From NCBI GenBank assembly GCA_023262965.1, contig JALQXX010000005.1:1-59857 (forward strand): 59,857 nt of DNA, given 5' to 3'. Source of the DNA: Candidatus Marinamargulisbacteria bacterium. GTDB taxonomy: Bacteria > Margulisbacteria > Marinamargulisbacteria > UBA817. A program made the translations under genes and the position numbers. The notes under the pieces are model-generated. The model made no database searches, was not told the origin of the DNA, and worked only from the letters and a program-made list of their open reading frames with translations. The first letter of the stretch is position 1. The number at the start of each line of letters is the position of its first letter. Below, in pieces: positions 34,257 through 44,089 of this stretch.

Positions 34257-35389
34257 CGCTTTTCCATACATTCATTATACACGCCTTCCAAAACCTGGCC
34301 GGTATGTGTATGTAAAAATCGCATCCCGTCTTGGGACGCTTGCTGCGCCAACCGTTTTTGAAAATCCGGAACTGTCAACCATTGACGAATAGCGTCGACA
34401 TAGGCATCGATGTTGTCCGGGGTCAATATGCCTGACACACCCGATACCACCACATCTTTAATTCCCATTTCATCCAGCCCAATCACCGGCGTGCCACACA
34501 TAATGGATTCAACTGCCGTTAATCCCTGCGTTTCCGTTTTTGACGGAAATAACATGATATCGGCTGCATAATACGCCGCAAACACATCCGGCTTTGGTAA
34601 ATACCCCGTCAGTGTCACATAATCCGCCAACCCCTGTTTCTGTATTATTTTTTCAACATTTTTTCGTTCTGGTCCATCCCCTACAATAATTAAATGCACC
34701 GGAAACGCGTCATTTCGCAAGCGAATCAAGGCATCTATTAAAAAATAGATATTTTTTTCAATACTGACGCGTCCCACAAACAACGCATTCACATGGTTTG
34801 GTTTACAGTATTGAGCCGTGAATCCCGCCACATCCACCGATGACTCTGTGAGCATATTAATTCCACTAGGAATGACATGAATGGGTTTATGAACCCCATA
34901 CGATTCCAATAATGGCTTCATGGGCTGTGTGGGGACAATGACCGCATCACAGCGATTGCAAAATCGTTTGGATTCTTTTTTGGCATACGTGTAGAGATAT
35001 CGTTTGGGTAGTATGGGCACATAGTGAATGTATTTTTCAAAGCATGTGTGGTACGTGTGTACAACGGGAACCCCCAACCATGCCGCAACCCGAAGCCCGC
35101 CATACCCCATTGTAAACGGCGTATGGATATGAATAATATCCAACTTCAACGATTGAATCTTTTTAAACTGGGGATGAAACGGCCATGCCAACCGATACTC
35201 CTTTTGAAATGGGTATACCACGGAGGGAAACCGCCACACCTGATCCGTTGATGGTACAGCCGGTTGTACATTGGAACAAAACACATACACGCTATGCCGA
35301 TCCTTTAAGTAATCCATTGCCGACTGAATACTGGTCACGACACCATTAATCTGAGGGGCAAAGGTATCCGTAAAGAATCCTATTTTCAT
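34223..35389 (-). CDS. GT4 glycosyltransferase, possible glucosyl-diacylglycerol synthase
   Basis: 388 residues from ATG 35389 (ATG 35395 also in frame). N-terminal GT-B half begins MKIGFFTDTFAPQINGVVTSI; donor half has VGRVSIEKNIYFLIDAL, VGDGPERKNVEKI and the E-x7-E motif in FPSKTETQGLTAVESIMCGTPVIG. Sequences of this type include diacylglycerol 3-glucosyltransferases. TATACT ends 6 nt before ATG 35389. Divergent from a second GT4 gene 36 nt away; the pair resembles mono- and di-glucosyl lipid synthase pairs, but substrate is inference. Confidence 0.8.
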   Translation of the reverse strand: MKIGFFTDTFAPQINGVVTSIQSAMDYLKDRHSVYVFCSNVQPAVPSTDQVWRFPSVVYPFQKEYRLAWPFHPQFKKIQSLKLDIIHIHTPFTMGYGGLRVAAWLGVPVVHTYHTCFEKYIHYVPILPKRYLYTYAKKESKRFCNRCDAVIVPTQPMKPLLESYGVHKPIHVIPSGINMLTESSVDVAGFTAQYCKPNHVNALFVGRVSIEKNIYFLIDALIRLRNDAFPVHLIIVGDGPERKNVEKIIQKQGLADYVTLTGYLPKPDVFAAYYAADIMLFPSKTETQGLTAVESIMCGTPVIGLDEMGIKDVVVSGVSGILTPDNIDAYVDAIRQWLTVPDFQKRLAQQASQDGMRFLHTHTGQVLEGVYNECMEKRYLGRGFNKTG

Positions 35390-35431
35390 AAACATAGTAT
35401 ATATTATTTACTTCTGTGTAACCATAAATGT

Positions 35432-36457
35432 ATGATGACAGTCATGAAACCAATACGCATCCATATAATCGCCGAAGCGTTCGTGGGAAAAGCCAACGGT
35501 GTTACAACCGCCATCCTTGAATTAATGGATGCCTTAAAAAACGATCCGAACTACACCGTGGTTGATCGTATTGAGGACGCCGACGTTATTCACGCTCACA
35601 CAATTGGATTGGATTACATGCGTTTATCGGGACGCTATCGCAATAAATTGATTGTGTCCGCCCATGTGGTACCCGATTCATTTGATGGCAGCTTGCGTTT
35701 GAGTCGTTTATGGCGGCCCTTGGCCACTATGTACCTACGCTTAGCGTACAATCGTGCACAAACCGTTATTGCTGTTTCCCCCACGGTTAAAACCGTTCTT
35801 GAACGGATCGGTGTTCGCACCCCCATACAGGTTTTATGCAACAGTGTGGACCGTCAAAAATTTAAGCCCAGTACACCCCTTCGCAATACATTTCGTCAAA
35901 AATACGGTATTACTGATGCCTTTGTGGTCAGTTGCATGGGTCAAATTCAACCCCGAAAAGGCATCTATGATTTCATTCAAACCGCGCGATTATGCCCCGA
36001 CATTCAGTTTATGTGGGTTGGTGGCACTCCTTTTAAAGGCCTAACAGCTGACTATAATAAACTCAAAAAAGCCATCAAAAACGCCCCAAAAAATATTATC
36101 TTTACTGGCATTGTTGATTTTGATGATATGCCAGGATACTATGCCATGTCCGACGTATTTTTTATGCCCTCTTACCACGAAAACTTTGCATTTGCGACCA
36201 TCGAAGCCAGTGCGGTACACTTGCCGTTGCTACTTCGCGACAATCCCGAATACCCCTCATCCCTATTCACCCACTACCTCAAAGCCACAACCGTTGCCGG
36301 TTTTTGTGATGCGCTAACGTCATTAAAAAACGACCCGGATTGTTTGAGTCATTGGCAAAATGAATCCAATCAACTCGCCGAAACCTACAGTCGTGATGCC
36401 TATATGACTCATATCAAAAAAGCCTACGCTCACATCGTATCGGGATCCATTCAATAA
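35432..36457 (+). CDS. GT4 glycosyltransferase, partner of the divergent gene
   Basis: 341 residues; ATG 35432 is the longest start and 35444 is possible. The acceptor half is short (IRIHIIAEAFVGKANGVTTAI). The donor half has MGQIQPRKGIYDFIQTARL and FFMPSYHENFAFATIEASAVHLPLLLRD, the E-x7-E-like motif. It resembles the second enzyme of glucolipid pathways, adding sugar to a monoglycosyl lipid. Promoters of both divergent genes must lie in the 36-42 nt gap. Confidence 0.75.
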   Translation: MMTVMKPIRIHIIAEAFVGKANGVTTAILELMDALKNDPNYTVVDRIEDADVIHAHTIGLDYMRLSGRYRNKLIVSAHVVPDSFDGSLRLSRLWRPLATMYLRLAYNRAQTVIAVSPTVKTVLERIGVRTPIQVLCNSVDRQKFKPSTPLRNTFRQKYGITDAFVVSCMGQIQPRKGIYDFIQTARLCPDIQFMWVGGTPFKGLTADYNKLKKAIKNAPKNIIFTGIVDFDDMPGYYAMSDVFFMPSYHENFAFATIEASAVHLPLLLRDNPEYPSSLFTHYLKATTVAGFCDALTSLKNDPDCLSHWQNESNQLAETYSRDAYMTHIKKAYAHIVSGSIQ

Positions 36458-36489
36458 TCTCAAGGCGATCACCGTGTATCAAAAACAAC

Positions 36490-36565
36490 TGGAGCTCTCG
36501 AGCGGGATTGAACCGCTGACCTCATCCTTACCATGGATGCGCTCTACCAACTGAGCTACGAGAGC
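36490..36565 (-). tRNA. tRNA-Thr (GGT anticodon)
   Basis: Full cloverleaf on the minus strand: acceptor GCTCTCG/CGAGAGC, D-arm GCTC..GAGC, anticodon stem CATCC/GGATG with loop ATGGTAA (anticodon GGT), T-arm AGCGG-TTCAATC-CCGCT, discriminator T, encoded CCA (36490-36492). Confidence 0.95.
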
Positions 36566-36639
36566 CAATACTATATACACAATAGTAATCTATTCATGAA
36601 ATCGAATCAAGGGATTGCGTCATTTGACACCAAAATCAA

Positions 36640-38439
36640 TTAGGGCAACACCGAGATTAAATGCTTTTTGATCATCGACTTCCCGCCATTTGGCCGGATT
36701 GTTACTACCAAGGAATACACCCCATTTGGCACCACACTGCCTGACGCATCGCGACCATCCCAAACAAAAAAGGGGGTCCTGCCAGGAACAACATTCTGGG
36801 TACCCGAGGCGACAACATAACCATACCGCGTATATAACCGGTAATCCAACTGCCCCGTTCGTGTCTCCATAACCTGACACGTTGATACAGCCGCTTGACT
36901 GCGGTACCATGGATTGGGGTAACACAATGGGGTATTGGCCCCATAATCAAACACCATGGAATCCAATTCATCGAGGGGGGGGCTATCCGCTACCCTTAAA
37001 AAATCCAATGCTTTTTCAACATTGATGATGCCATAGCCGTATTTTGAATCTCGATGCCCATTATTTGCCGCAGATATGTGAAACAATCGACGCAATTCCG
37101 ATGGGGATAGTGGCTGATTTTTTTGGCGATAGTAATCTAAAATCAAAGCGGCCGCGCCTGAAACCATCGGGGCGGCCATTGATGTTCCTGACATTTTAAT
37201 ATAATATTGGTTGCTGTTTAATTGCTCTTGGCCCGGAATAGACGCACTTAAAACATCTCCACCCACTGCCATAACATCCAATGTATTGCCATAATTGCTA
37301 AAATACGACACCCCCCCATACGAATTCACGGATCCAACACTGAAGGCACTATCATAGTACGCCGGCGCAGCTTTTACTGTATCAATATTACTGGCCTCAT
37401 TGCCTGCCGCCGCCACCACAAACACCCCACCTTTAAACGCCCGATCAACCGCATCCTGAAAAATAACATCCTCATCACCACCAAAACGCCCGCCCAAACT
37501 CATATTAATAATGTCCGCATTATTGGTAACTGCATAATTAATCGCACGAACAATGTCATCCGTATTGCCCACAGCAGTCATTTCCTGATCCGTAGGGTCC
37601 TTGATAACAAACATCGCCCGCAATGGTAGTATTGTGGCATTGTATGCAACACCCGAAATGCCTTTTCCATTTACCGATGCGCCTACAATTCCCGAAACAT
37701 GGGTGCCATGCCCATTAAAATCTTCTGGGAAGGCATCTCTGGTTGTGTAGTCTTCATAATCAACCAGTATCCCTTCGCTTGAATATTGGCTATACTCCAA
37801 AGGCGACAAGTCAACAAAGTCGTATGACGCATCCAACCGCGTACAGTTGGTTGTATCCATGGTTTGATTCGCTATATCAATCGCCGCCGAGCCATTGCAA
37901 AATTCCTCGTGATTGGCATAAATCCCTGTATCAATAACCGCTACACGAATACCCGCACCCGTGGCATATTGCCACGCATTGGGAATACCCATTACATCAA
38001 ATGCCATTGATTGATACTCCGTATACAGCGGTTCCATCCCCGCTGTTGAAATGGTTTTGTACCGATAATTGGGTTGAAAATGAACAAACCCATCCAATGT
38101 GCGGACCGCCTCTTGGAACGCCTCTTTTTGATCATCCGTCACATCAATTAAATACGTATACTGCGGCACCCGAGTCGATGCACCGGATTGTTGAAGCGTA
38201 GACACGCGCAAGCCATCATCGTACCGATCAAAGAGCTCAACAATAGCCACCCCATACGCCTCTAAAAGCGAACTAGCCTGTGCTATCTGGGCCGACATGG
38301 CCCCCGAAACGGTGGCAGACGAAACCGACTTTCCCGATTCGTACAGGGGGTGGGTCAATACCAAAAAATACGATTGACCCGACCCATACAAAAAAACATG
38401 CATTCCTAAAATGAATGCGATGAATCCCCGACGAATCAA
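36640..38439 (-). CDS. Secreted subtilisin-like S8 protease with FlgD-like C-terminal domain
   Basis: 599 residues from TTG 38439, directly abutting rpsD. Signal-like N-terminus (FIAFILGMHVFLYGSGQS), an I9-type inhibitor propeptide (about 95-130), then the catalytic domain with Asp170 (VAVIDTGIY), His244 (FNGHGTHVSG), Asn347 (AAAGNEAS) and Ser420 (MSGTSMAAP). The last ~90 residues (RYGYVVASGTQ...FVWDGRDASGSVVPNGVYSLVV) match FlgD/Ig-like modules that end many secreted proteins of diderms and can serve as sorting or anchoring domains. Confidence 0.9.
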   Translation of the reverse strand: MIRRGFIAFILGMHVFLYGSGQSYFLVLTHPLYESGKSVSSATVSGAMSAQIAQASSLLEAYGVAIVELFDRYDDGLRVSTLQQSGASTRVPQYTYLIDVTDDQKEAFQEAVRTLDGFVHFQPNYRYKTISTAGMEPLYTEYQSMAFDVMGIPNAWQYATGAGIRVAVIDTGIYANHEEFCNGSAAIDIANQTMDTTNCTRLDASYDFVDLSPLEYSQYSSEGILVDYEDYTTRDAFPEDFNGHGTHVSGIVGASVNGKGISGVAYNATILPLRAMFVIKDPTDQEMTAVGNTDDIVRAINYAVTNNADIINMSLGGRFGGDEDVIFQDAVDRAFKGGVFVVAAAGNEASNIDTVKAAPAYYDSAFSVGSVNSYGGVSYFSNYGNTLDVMAVGGDVLSASIPGQEQLNSNQYYIKMSGTSMAAPMVSGAAALILDYYRQKNQPLSPSELRRLFHISAANNGHRDSKYGYGIINVEKALDFLRVADSPPLDELDSMVFDYGANTPLCYPNPWYRSQAAVSTCQVMETRTGQLDYRLYTRYGYVVASGTQNVVPGRTPFFVWDGRDASGSVVPNGVYSLVVTIRPNGGKSMIKKHLISVLP

Positions 38440-39075
38440 TTACTTGACGTTAGCGTACAACTCCGAAATAAATCGTGATTGCAACTCAAAAGGCACATCC
38501 GTTAGCGTTGGTAACGAAATTAGCTTTCCGGTATCCTGGCCCTTACTCCCTTCCAAACGCTCCAAAAATTCGGGCAAAGGCAATGTTGGCTCTTTTTTCA
38601 AGATCTCGTATTTGACCGTTTTATACATGGTCTCGCTCAACGATACTTCCTGACCAATCGAAACAACGGCCGATGGACGATCCAAAATAACCCCGTCAAC
38701 ACGAACATGACGATGAACCACCATTTGCCGAGCCTCAGGCAGGCTTCGGGCAAATCCCAAACGAAATACCAGATTGTCTAATCGGGTTTCTAACAACGAA
38801 AATAAGCGATCCGTCCAGTTCACCACATTACCTTGTTTGGCGTCTTTTACAAAACGACGGAACTGCTTTTCTCGTATATTATAATGAAACAACACTTTTT
38901 GCTTTTCAGCTAAACGAACCGCATACTCGGTGGGACGACGACGCATTTGGCCATGGTGTCCGGGAGGATAGTTCCGCTTGGTTAAGGCTCCGGGCTTACC
39001 CAAACCAGGCAGCTCAATACCCAACCGTCGTTGTTTTTTAAACTTTGATACTTTTACTTTCGATTTACCGCTCAC
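38440..39075 (-). CDS. rpsD: 30S ribosomal protein S4
   Basis: 211 residues from GTG 39075 with AAGGAG at good spacing. KFKKQRRLGIELPGL, LAEKQKVLFHYNIREKQFRRF and the S4 RNA-binding domain LDNLVFRLGFARSLPEARQMVVHRHVRVDG are typical. No Cys zinc knuckle. It is outside the usual rpoA cluster and is followed by a protease gene. TTGACA lies at 39134-39139 on the minus strand. Confidence 0.97.
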   Translation of the reverse strand: MSGKSKVKVSKFKKQRRLGIELPGLGKPGALTKRNYPPGHHGQMRRRPTEYAVRLAEKQKVLFHYNIREKQFRRFVKDAKQGNVVNWTDRLFSLLETRLDNLVFRLGFARSLPEARQMVVHRHVRVDGVILDRPSAVVSIGQEVSLSETMYKTVKYEILKKEPTLPLPEFLERLEGSKGQDTGKLISLPTLTDVPFELQSRFISELYANVK

Positions 39076-39193
39076 AATATCTCCTTATTTTAATACTATT
39101 GTGTATGTATTAAACCGCTGTTACATAGGGTTTGTCAACCACTCCATTCAACACCTATTTTTTATGCGCATTCCAAGCTACAATAATGAGCGT

Positions 39194-39961
39194 ATGACCA
39201 GAACATTAACAATCATTGGATGTGGCTACCTGGGACATCATTTTCTGCGTCAGTTTGGGCATCGCTTTTCCAACATTGTGACAACATCCAAAGCATCTTT
39301 TCCGGAATTTCCTGTTTCACATCATCATTTTTTTGATCTGTATTCATCGACCCGCCTACCCATTGCATCCGATTGGTGCCTGATTAGTATACCCTTTTCA
39401 CGTCAATTAGCAGATCCTTGGGCCTATCCCCATGGACTGCAACAACTTGTCCCACAAATATCTCAAAAAACCGCTATTGTGTTTATTAGTTCAACCAGTA
39501 TTTATCCCTGCATAAACAACTGGGTTACGGAGTCCAGTCAAACCGACATCACTAACCGTGCACGCGCCTTACGCGCAGCCGAACAAGCCATTGAAACCCA
39601 TCCAACTCGATCCATTATTTTACGAGCGGCAGGCCTTTGTGGATACAATCGCTACAGTCGCATGACACCTGCTGTACCCAATGCGAATGCCCCGGTCAAT
39701 CTCATTCATATTGACGATCTCAATCATTTTATATGGCACCTAATGGTCAATCCACCCGCACAATCGGACATTATTAACGTGTGTTGCCCCGAGCATCCCA
39801 CTAAAGCCGATTATTATCGCTATCAATGCGCGCATTTAAACACCCCTCCTCCCTCATTTTTGGAAAGTGATGCCCCCTTTAAACGTGTTGATACAACCAA
39901 AATGACGATGCACTACGCCTTCACCCCACACTACAGCTCGCCGCTGCAGTTTCCATTATGA
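39194..39961 (+). CDS. Short SDR/NAD-binding epimerase-like protein (YeeZ-like)
   Basis: 255 residues from ATG 39194. Rossmann start TLTIIGCGYLGHHFLRQFG (GxGxxG), then VFISSTSIYPCINNWVTES, a substrate-domain motif of the YeeZ-like atypical SDRs, and IHIDDLNHFIW. The Tyr-x3-Lys pair is not obvious. Function unknown; it heads a plus-strand operon with lptC/A and ispD (4-nt and 1-nt overlaps). AATAAT ends 6 nt before the start. Confidence 0.7.
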   Translation: MTRTLTIIGCGYLGHHFLRQFGHRFSNIVTTSKASFPEFPVSHHHFFDLYSSTRLPIASDWCLISIPFSRQLADPWAYPHGLQQLVPQISQKTAIVFISSTSIYPCINNWVTESSQTDITNRARALRAAEQAIETHPTRSIILRAAGLCGYNRYSRMTPAVPNANAPVNLIHIDDLNHFIWHLMVNPPAQSDIINVCCPEHPTKADYYRYQCAHLNTPPPSFLESDAPFKRVDTTKMTMHYAFTPHYSSPLQFPL

Positions 39962-41172
39962 TAACGGTCGTCAAATGGATGTTTATTGTACTCGTTGCCC
40001 TTGGCGGATATATCATTTACCGTGACCGTTTATTAACCATGGAGTCCGATACATCCAGGTCATTTGCCGAGCAAAAAAACACCCGCAGTATCGGCTACGA
40101 AGAGGGTAAAAAAGTATTTGATGTACGAGTTGATAGTATGTGGCAGGAAACCTATACCGATACCTTTCGATCCAAAAATATCACCTCTGGAACCATCTAC
40201 GATGCTACTGAAGCCGTTATTATCTCGGATTTACGCGGTGACACGGGCATCATCAATACCATCACCAAATCCATTAATGCGTCTGAGAATGTTTTTGCGC
40301 ACATTCATCCCCGCGAACACAATCAAACCATTACCGTGAATGCGCTGGCATTTAGCTATCGACACCTGACCAAAACAGCATCGTTTGCCGATGATACACG
40401 ACTTCAAATTGAAAATACGTATATCAAATCATCGGATGTCACCTACATTAATGATCCGGAACAGTTACTATTAAAGGGGGACACGCATTTAACCAACGCC
40501 TCCAGTAAATCCCAATTCGAAAATGGCCATTTTGATACAAAAACCAATCAATTAATTGTGGATAGCCCCGTTAAAACCGTTTATTCACGGAAGGCCACCG
40601 CATCCCAATCCGATACCGTCCGTGCATTATTAGCGCATGAAACCACCATTACTGCCAAGGGCTTCAAACTGGGTGTTACTGGAGATGATGTTCGTGTAAC
40701 CTATAGCCCCACGGTCGCCGTTTCCCAACCCGATAAATCATTAACCTGTCATACGTTACACATTGATGAGTCCAATGACGAATACTGGGCCTCTGGCAAT
40801 GTGTCGATGGCCTTTGATAATTTAAACTGGCTTAAAAAAGAATCCCATACCTTTAGCAATGATAATATCCGCACCATGATCCGTAATCCAACCACACTGT
40901 CTGCTGAATGGGCGGGTTTTTCCAAAACCAACAACACCTTAGAGCTTGTAACCAATGTGGAAATCAAGCAAAAGAGCATAAAAATAACGGCCGATTATTT
41001 GCGTTATGATACAGTCAATGACCGTATTCATATTTCAGGAAACGTCATGATCCGTGCATTTGGCATGAACCAACTGGAAACCGAACAATTGATTATTGAC
41101 GTGGCCAATGAAACCTTTACCGCCATCACGACATCCCAACCCAGTGAACTGCTATTTGATATGGACTCGTAA
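39958..41172 (+). CDS. LptC/LptA-like lipopolysaccharide transport protein
   Basis: 404 residues. One N-terminal TM helix (VVKWMFIVLVALGGYIIY), then beta-jellyroll repeats of the OstA/LptC type: TYINDPEQLLLKGDTHL, LTCHTLHIDESNDEYWASGNVSM and ITADYLRYDTVNDRIHISGNVMI. LptC is normally about 190 residues and LptA about 180, so this may combine both in one inner-membrane-anchored bridge. It implies lipopolysaccharide or a similar glycolipid in the outer membrane. Confidence 0.75.
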   Translation: MITVVKWMFIVLVALGGYIIYRDRLLTMESDTSRSFAEQKNTRSIGYEEGKKVFDVRVDSMWQETYTDTFRSKNITSGTIYDATEAVIISDLRGDTGIINTITKSINASENVFAHIHPREHNQTITVNALAFSYRHLTKTASFADDTRLQIENTYIKSSDVTYINDPEQLLLKGDTHLTNASSKSQFENGHFDTKTNQLIVDSPVKTVYSRKATASQSDTVRALLAHETTITAKGFKLGVTGDDVRVTYSPTVAVSQPDKSLTCHTLHIDESNDEYWASGNVSMAFDNLNWLKKESHTFSNDNIRTMIRNPTTLSAEWAGFSKTNNTLELVTNVEIKQKSIKITADYLRYDTVNDRIHISGNVMIRAFGMNQLETEQLIIDVANETFTAITTSQPSELLFDMDS

Positions 41173-41897
41173 TGACCCAAGAACCCTACATATCCGTTAT
41201 TCTTCCAGCCGGTGGTTCAGGGCAACGATACCACCCTTCCCAACCCAAATTATTGGCTCCGATTCACGGAAAACCGGTTATTTACCATACCGTTGCGGCG
41301 TTTTATAACCATCCCGCCATTTCAGAAATTATTATTCCCTGCACAAATGATTTGAAAAACCAATTGGATGCTGTTCTGCATGCATTTTGCAGCAAATACC
41401 ACTGTGTCCCCAGTGGCCGTAGCCGGGCGTTATCCGTGGCTAGTGGGTATCACAATCGAAACCCCCGTAGTCACTATGTACTCATTCATGACGCGGCTCG
41501 ACCCAATGTGTCCGCGAATTTAATTACCCGTGTTATTGCTGCGTTACACACGCATAAAGCGGTTATTCCGGGCATTCCTGTAACCGATACATTAAAAAAT
41601 GTGGCCAATGGATGGATTACACATACCGTTGATCGGTCCACGCTGGTTGCCGTTCAAACGCCCCAAGGATTTCATGCCGATTGCTTAGCAACGGCCTATG
41701 CAACCGTGCTTCATCTGGACAACTACACCGATGAAGCCAGCTTGGTTGAAGCCTGTGGCACGGCTGGCAAAATCATCGCCGGAGAGCCAACCAACATTAA
41801 ACTCACGGTTGATTCAGACCGTCACTTTTTGGAATACGTATGGGGCCATTCGAATGTTCATCCGGATTCATCTCAATCTCATGACGGTACTTGGTAA
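41172..41897 (+). CDS. ispD: 2-C-methyl-D-erythritol 4-phosphate cytidylyltransferase
   Basis: 241 residues. LPAGGSGQRYHPSQPKLLAPIHGKPVIYHT is the nucleotide-binding start; VLIHDAARPNVS, VDRSTLVAVQTPQGF and YTDEASLVEACG are conserved. It catalyses the CTP-dependent step of the non-mevalonate isoprenoid pathway. Its last 95 nt overlap the 3' end of rpoN on the other strand. Confidence 0.93.
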   Translation: MTQEPYISVILPAGGSGQRYHPSQPKLLAPIHGKPVIYHTVAAFYNHPAISEIIIPCTNDLKNQLDAVLHAFCSKYHCVPSGRSRALSVASGYHNRNPRSHYVLIHDAARPNVSANLITRVIAALHTHKAVIPGIPVTDTLKNVANGWITHTVDRSTLVAVQTPQGFHADCLATAYATVLHLDNYTDEASLVEACGTAGKIIAGEPTNIKLTVDSDRHFLEYVWGHSNVHPDSSQSHDGTW

Positions 41898-43119
41898 CGG
41901 TTCGACGGGCAATGGGTAACCCAATATGCTTGAGTATATCGGCCAATTTTTGATCGGAAAACAGGGGGTTTTGGTTTTTGTAATACGCAATCAGCAATTT
42001 AACCTGCCGTTTTGTTTTTCCAAAAATACCGCGTTGGCATAAATTTTTAAACAAAATAACCCGACCGTTCCATTCAATGTATTTGGTGCGAACCAATCGG
42101 GATATGGTGCTTTCCGACACCCCCAACTGATTGGCTAAATCTCGCTGCAAACAAGGCAGTAAATAAGCGTCACCCTCCAGAAAATACAAGCGCTGCTTTT
42201 GAATCAAATAGTGACCACAAGCCATCAACAATTCCTGCCGCTTTTGAAAATGCGCCAACCAAATTTTAGCCTCCTCTAATTGTTTTTTTGCTTTTTCATC
42301 AACAGCATTATTTAACTGTTTAATTAAATTGTCGTTTAAATGCACCGTCATGCGTTGCTGTTCCAAATTATGCAGCTCAATGGTGCCATTATCAATCGTC
42401 ACACGCAATGACGGTTGCACTGGAATAGTCATTTCTCGGGATTTAAAAGGGGCCGCGGGATTTGGCTGCAATTGCCCAATAAATTGAATGTAGTTGGATA
42501 ACGTTTCCATAGATATTCCCAAAGCTGCCATAATGGGGCCATACTGATGAGTGGATATTGCATCTAAATACGACTTCACCAGCGTTTTTAAACACATTTC
42601 ATCGGTTTTATTGGTCAATCCGTAACTTTCAATTTGATTCCATAGACATTCATTGATTGATCGTGCACCAATTCCATCCGGTTCAAATGATTGCAGTATT
42701 TTAAGGCAATGGAACACATAGCGTTCATCCACATTGTGTTGGGCCATAATATCCGCTCGTATGTCTTTGTAATTGGGCAACAACCCGTGGTCATCCAAAT
42801 GATCGATGAGTGTCAATACAATATCGTACTCCAATTCCGATATAAATTGAGCATCCAGTTGGGTCATTAACGTCGATAAAAGCGTTTCTTCATAAGTAGC
42901 CACATCCAAAGGCGACACACTATCCGAATCACTATACGAATCTACAGACTCAAATGATGCGGTTTTTACATACAAAAACGGATTTTTTTTAGCCTGCTCC
43001 GTTAAGGACTCTTCAAACTCATTCACAGATTGTTGCAAGACCATGAATCGCTGGATCATCACATGATTTAATTGAAGCATTTGTTTTAATTGCAACGACT
43101 GATAAATCTTAACGTTCAC
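41803..43119 (-). CDS. rpoN: RNA polymerase sigma-54 factor
   Basis: About 438 residues from GTG 43119, which overlaps the tsaD stop. Region I QSLQLKQMLQLNHVMIQRFMVLQQS, core-binding region (DPDGIGARSI-type motif as EPDGIGARSINECLW), and the RpoN box ARRTVTKYRHEIEMNP near the C-terminus are intact. A 20-residue tail after the RpoN box overlaps ispD. Sigma-54 requires enhancer-binding activators; none is in this window and I see no clear -24/-12 sites before the pilin genes. Confidence 0.93.
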   Translation of the reverse strand: MNVKIYQSLQLKQMLQLNHVMIQRFMVLQQSVNEFEESLTEQAKKNPFLYVKTASFESVDSYSDSDSVSPLDVATYEETLLSTLMTQLDAQFISELEYDIVLTLIDHLDDHGLLPNYKDIRADIMAQHNVDERYVFHCLKILQSFEPDGIGARSINECLWNQIESYGLTNKTDEMCLKTLVKSYLDAISTHQYGPIMAALGISMETLSNYIQFIGQLQPNPAAPFKSREMTIPVQPSLRVTIDNGTIELHNLEQQRMTVHLNDNLIKQLNNAVDEKAKKQLEEAKIWLAHFQKRQELLMACGHYLIQKQRLYFLEGDAYLLPCLQRDLANQLGVSESTISRLVRTKYIEWNGRVILFKNLCQRGIFGKTKRQVKLLIAYYKNQNPLFSDQKLADILKHIGLPIARRTVTKYRHEIEMNPDEHSNGPIRIPKSDGLNQP

Positions 43120-44089
43120 AACATGGCACCGCCAATCCCAAACCCGGCAAAACAGTAACCGGCGTTGATTGGACCCCCGCATCGCGATACACACGCGCCG
43201 CCAACCCAATCATCCCCGCATTATCGGTACATAATGGAATAGCAGGGATACAAATGGGCGCATCAATAGTCTCGACAATATGCGATCGAATCACCCGATT
43301 GGCAAAAACCCCCCCACACAAAACCACCTGATTGGGCTGATACCTATTCACCGTTTCACGAAGTTTGTGTGCCAATATTGTGGCCACTTGATGTTGAAAA
43401 CTCGCGGCAATATCCGGTTTAGCGTACGTTTCTTTGTGAATACTGTGCAACACCGCTGTTTTTAGCCCCGAAAAACTAAACCGCTGCGGATCATTTTGGA
43501 CGGGATGTGGTAACGGCACACACACTGTACCGGATTGAGCCAAAACTTCAATCGCCGGACCCCCGGGATACGATAGCCCCAACATACGTGCCACTTTATC
43601 AAACGCCTCTCCACAGGCATCGTCCATCGTATTGGCCACCATGTGCACCGTTAAGGGGTCCGTCATATGAACCACCATGGTGTGACCGCCCGATGCAATA
43701 CAAGCAATCAATGGAAAGTGCAGTTGATGCGCATCCAATGCCGCAAAAATGTGGCCATGCAAATGATTCACCCCAATCAAAGGACACTGCAACTGCTGAC
43801 TAAGGGTTTTGGCCGCAACAATACCCACCAACAACGCCCCTTCCAATCCCGGCCCAACGGTAACCGCCACATGCGTTATATCGTTTAACGAAACCCCCGC
43901 GGATACCAAGGCACGTCCCAGGACATCATCAATATATTCCGCATGCAGGCGAGACGCCAATTCCGGAACAACACCCCCATACTTGCGATGGTGCCGAATT
44001 TGCGATAGCCATTCATTGGACCGTATACCGGTATCATCAACCACAGCCACGGCCGTTTCATCACAGGATGTTTCAAACGCTAAAATCAT
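43109..44089 (-). CDS. tsaD: tRNA N6-adenosine threonylcarbamoyltransferase TsaD
   Basis: 326 residues: ILAFETSCDETAVAVVDD at the start, the metal-binding HLHGHIFAAL, CIASGGHTMVV, YPGGPAIE and LCGGVFANRVIRSHI, and VCIPAIPLCTDNAGMIG near the end. It completes t6A synthesis on ANN-decoding tRNAs. It overlaps the yggT stop as ATGA. Confidence 0.96.
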   Translation of the reverse strand: MILAFETSCDETAVAVVDDTGIRSNEWLSQIRHHRKYGGVVPELASRLHAEYIDDVLGRALVSAGVSLNDITHVAVTVGPGLEGALLVGIVAAKTLSQQLQCPLIGVNHLHGHIFAALDAHQLHFPLIACIASGGHTMVVHMTDPLTVHMVANTMDDACGEAFDKVARMLGLSYPGGPAIEVLAQSGTVCVPLPHPVQNDPQRFSFSGLKTAVLHSIHKETYAKPDIAASFQHQVATILAHKLRETVNRYQPNQVVLCGGVFANRVIRSHIVETIDAPICIPAIPLCTDNAGMIGLAARVYRDAGVQSTPVTVLPGLGLAVPCCER

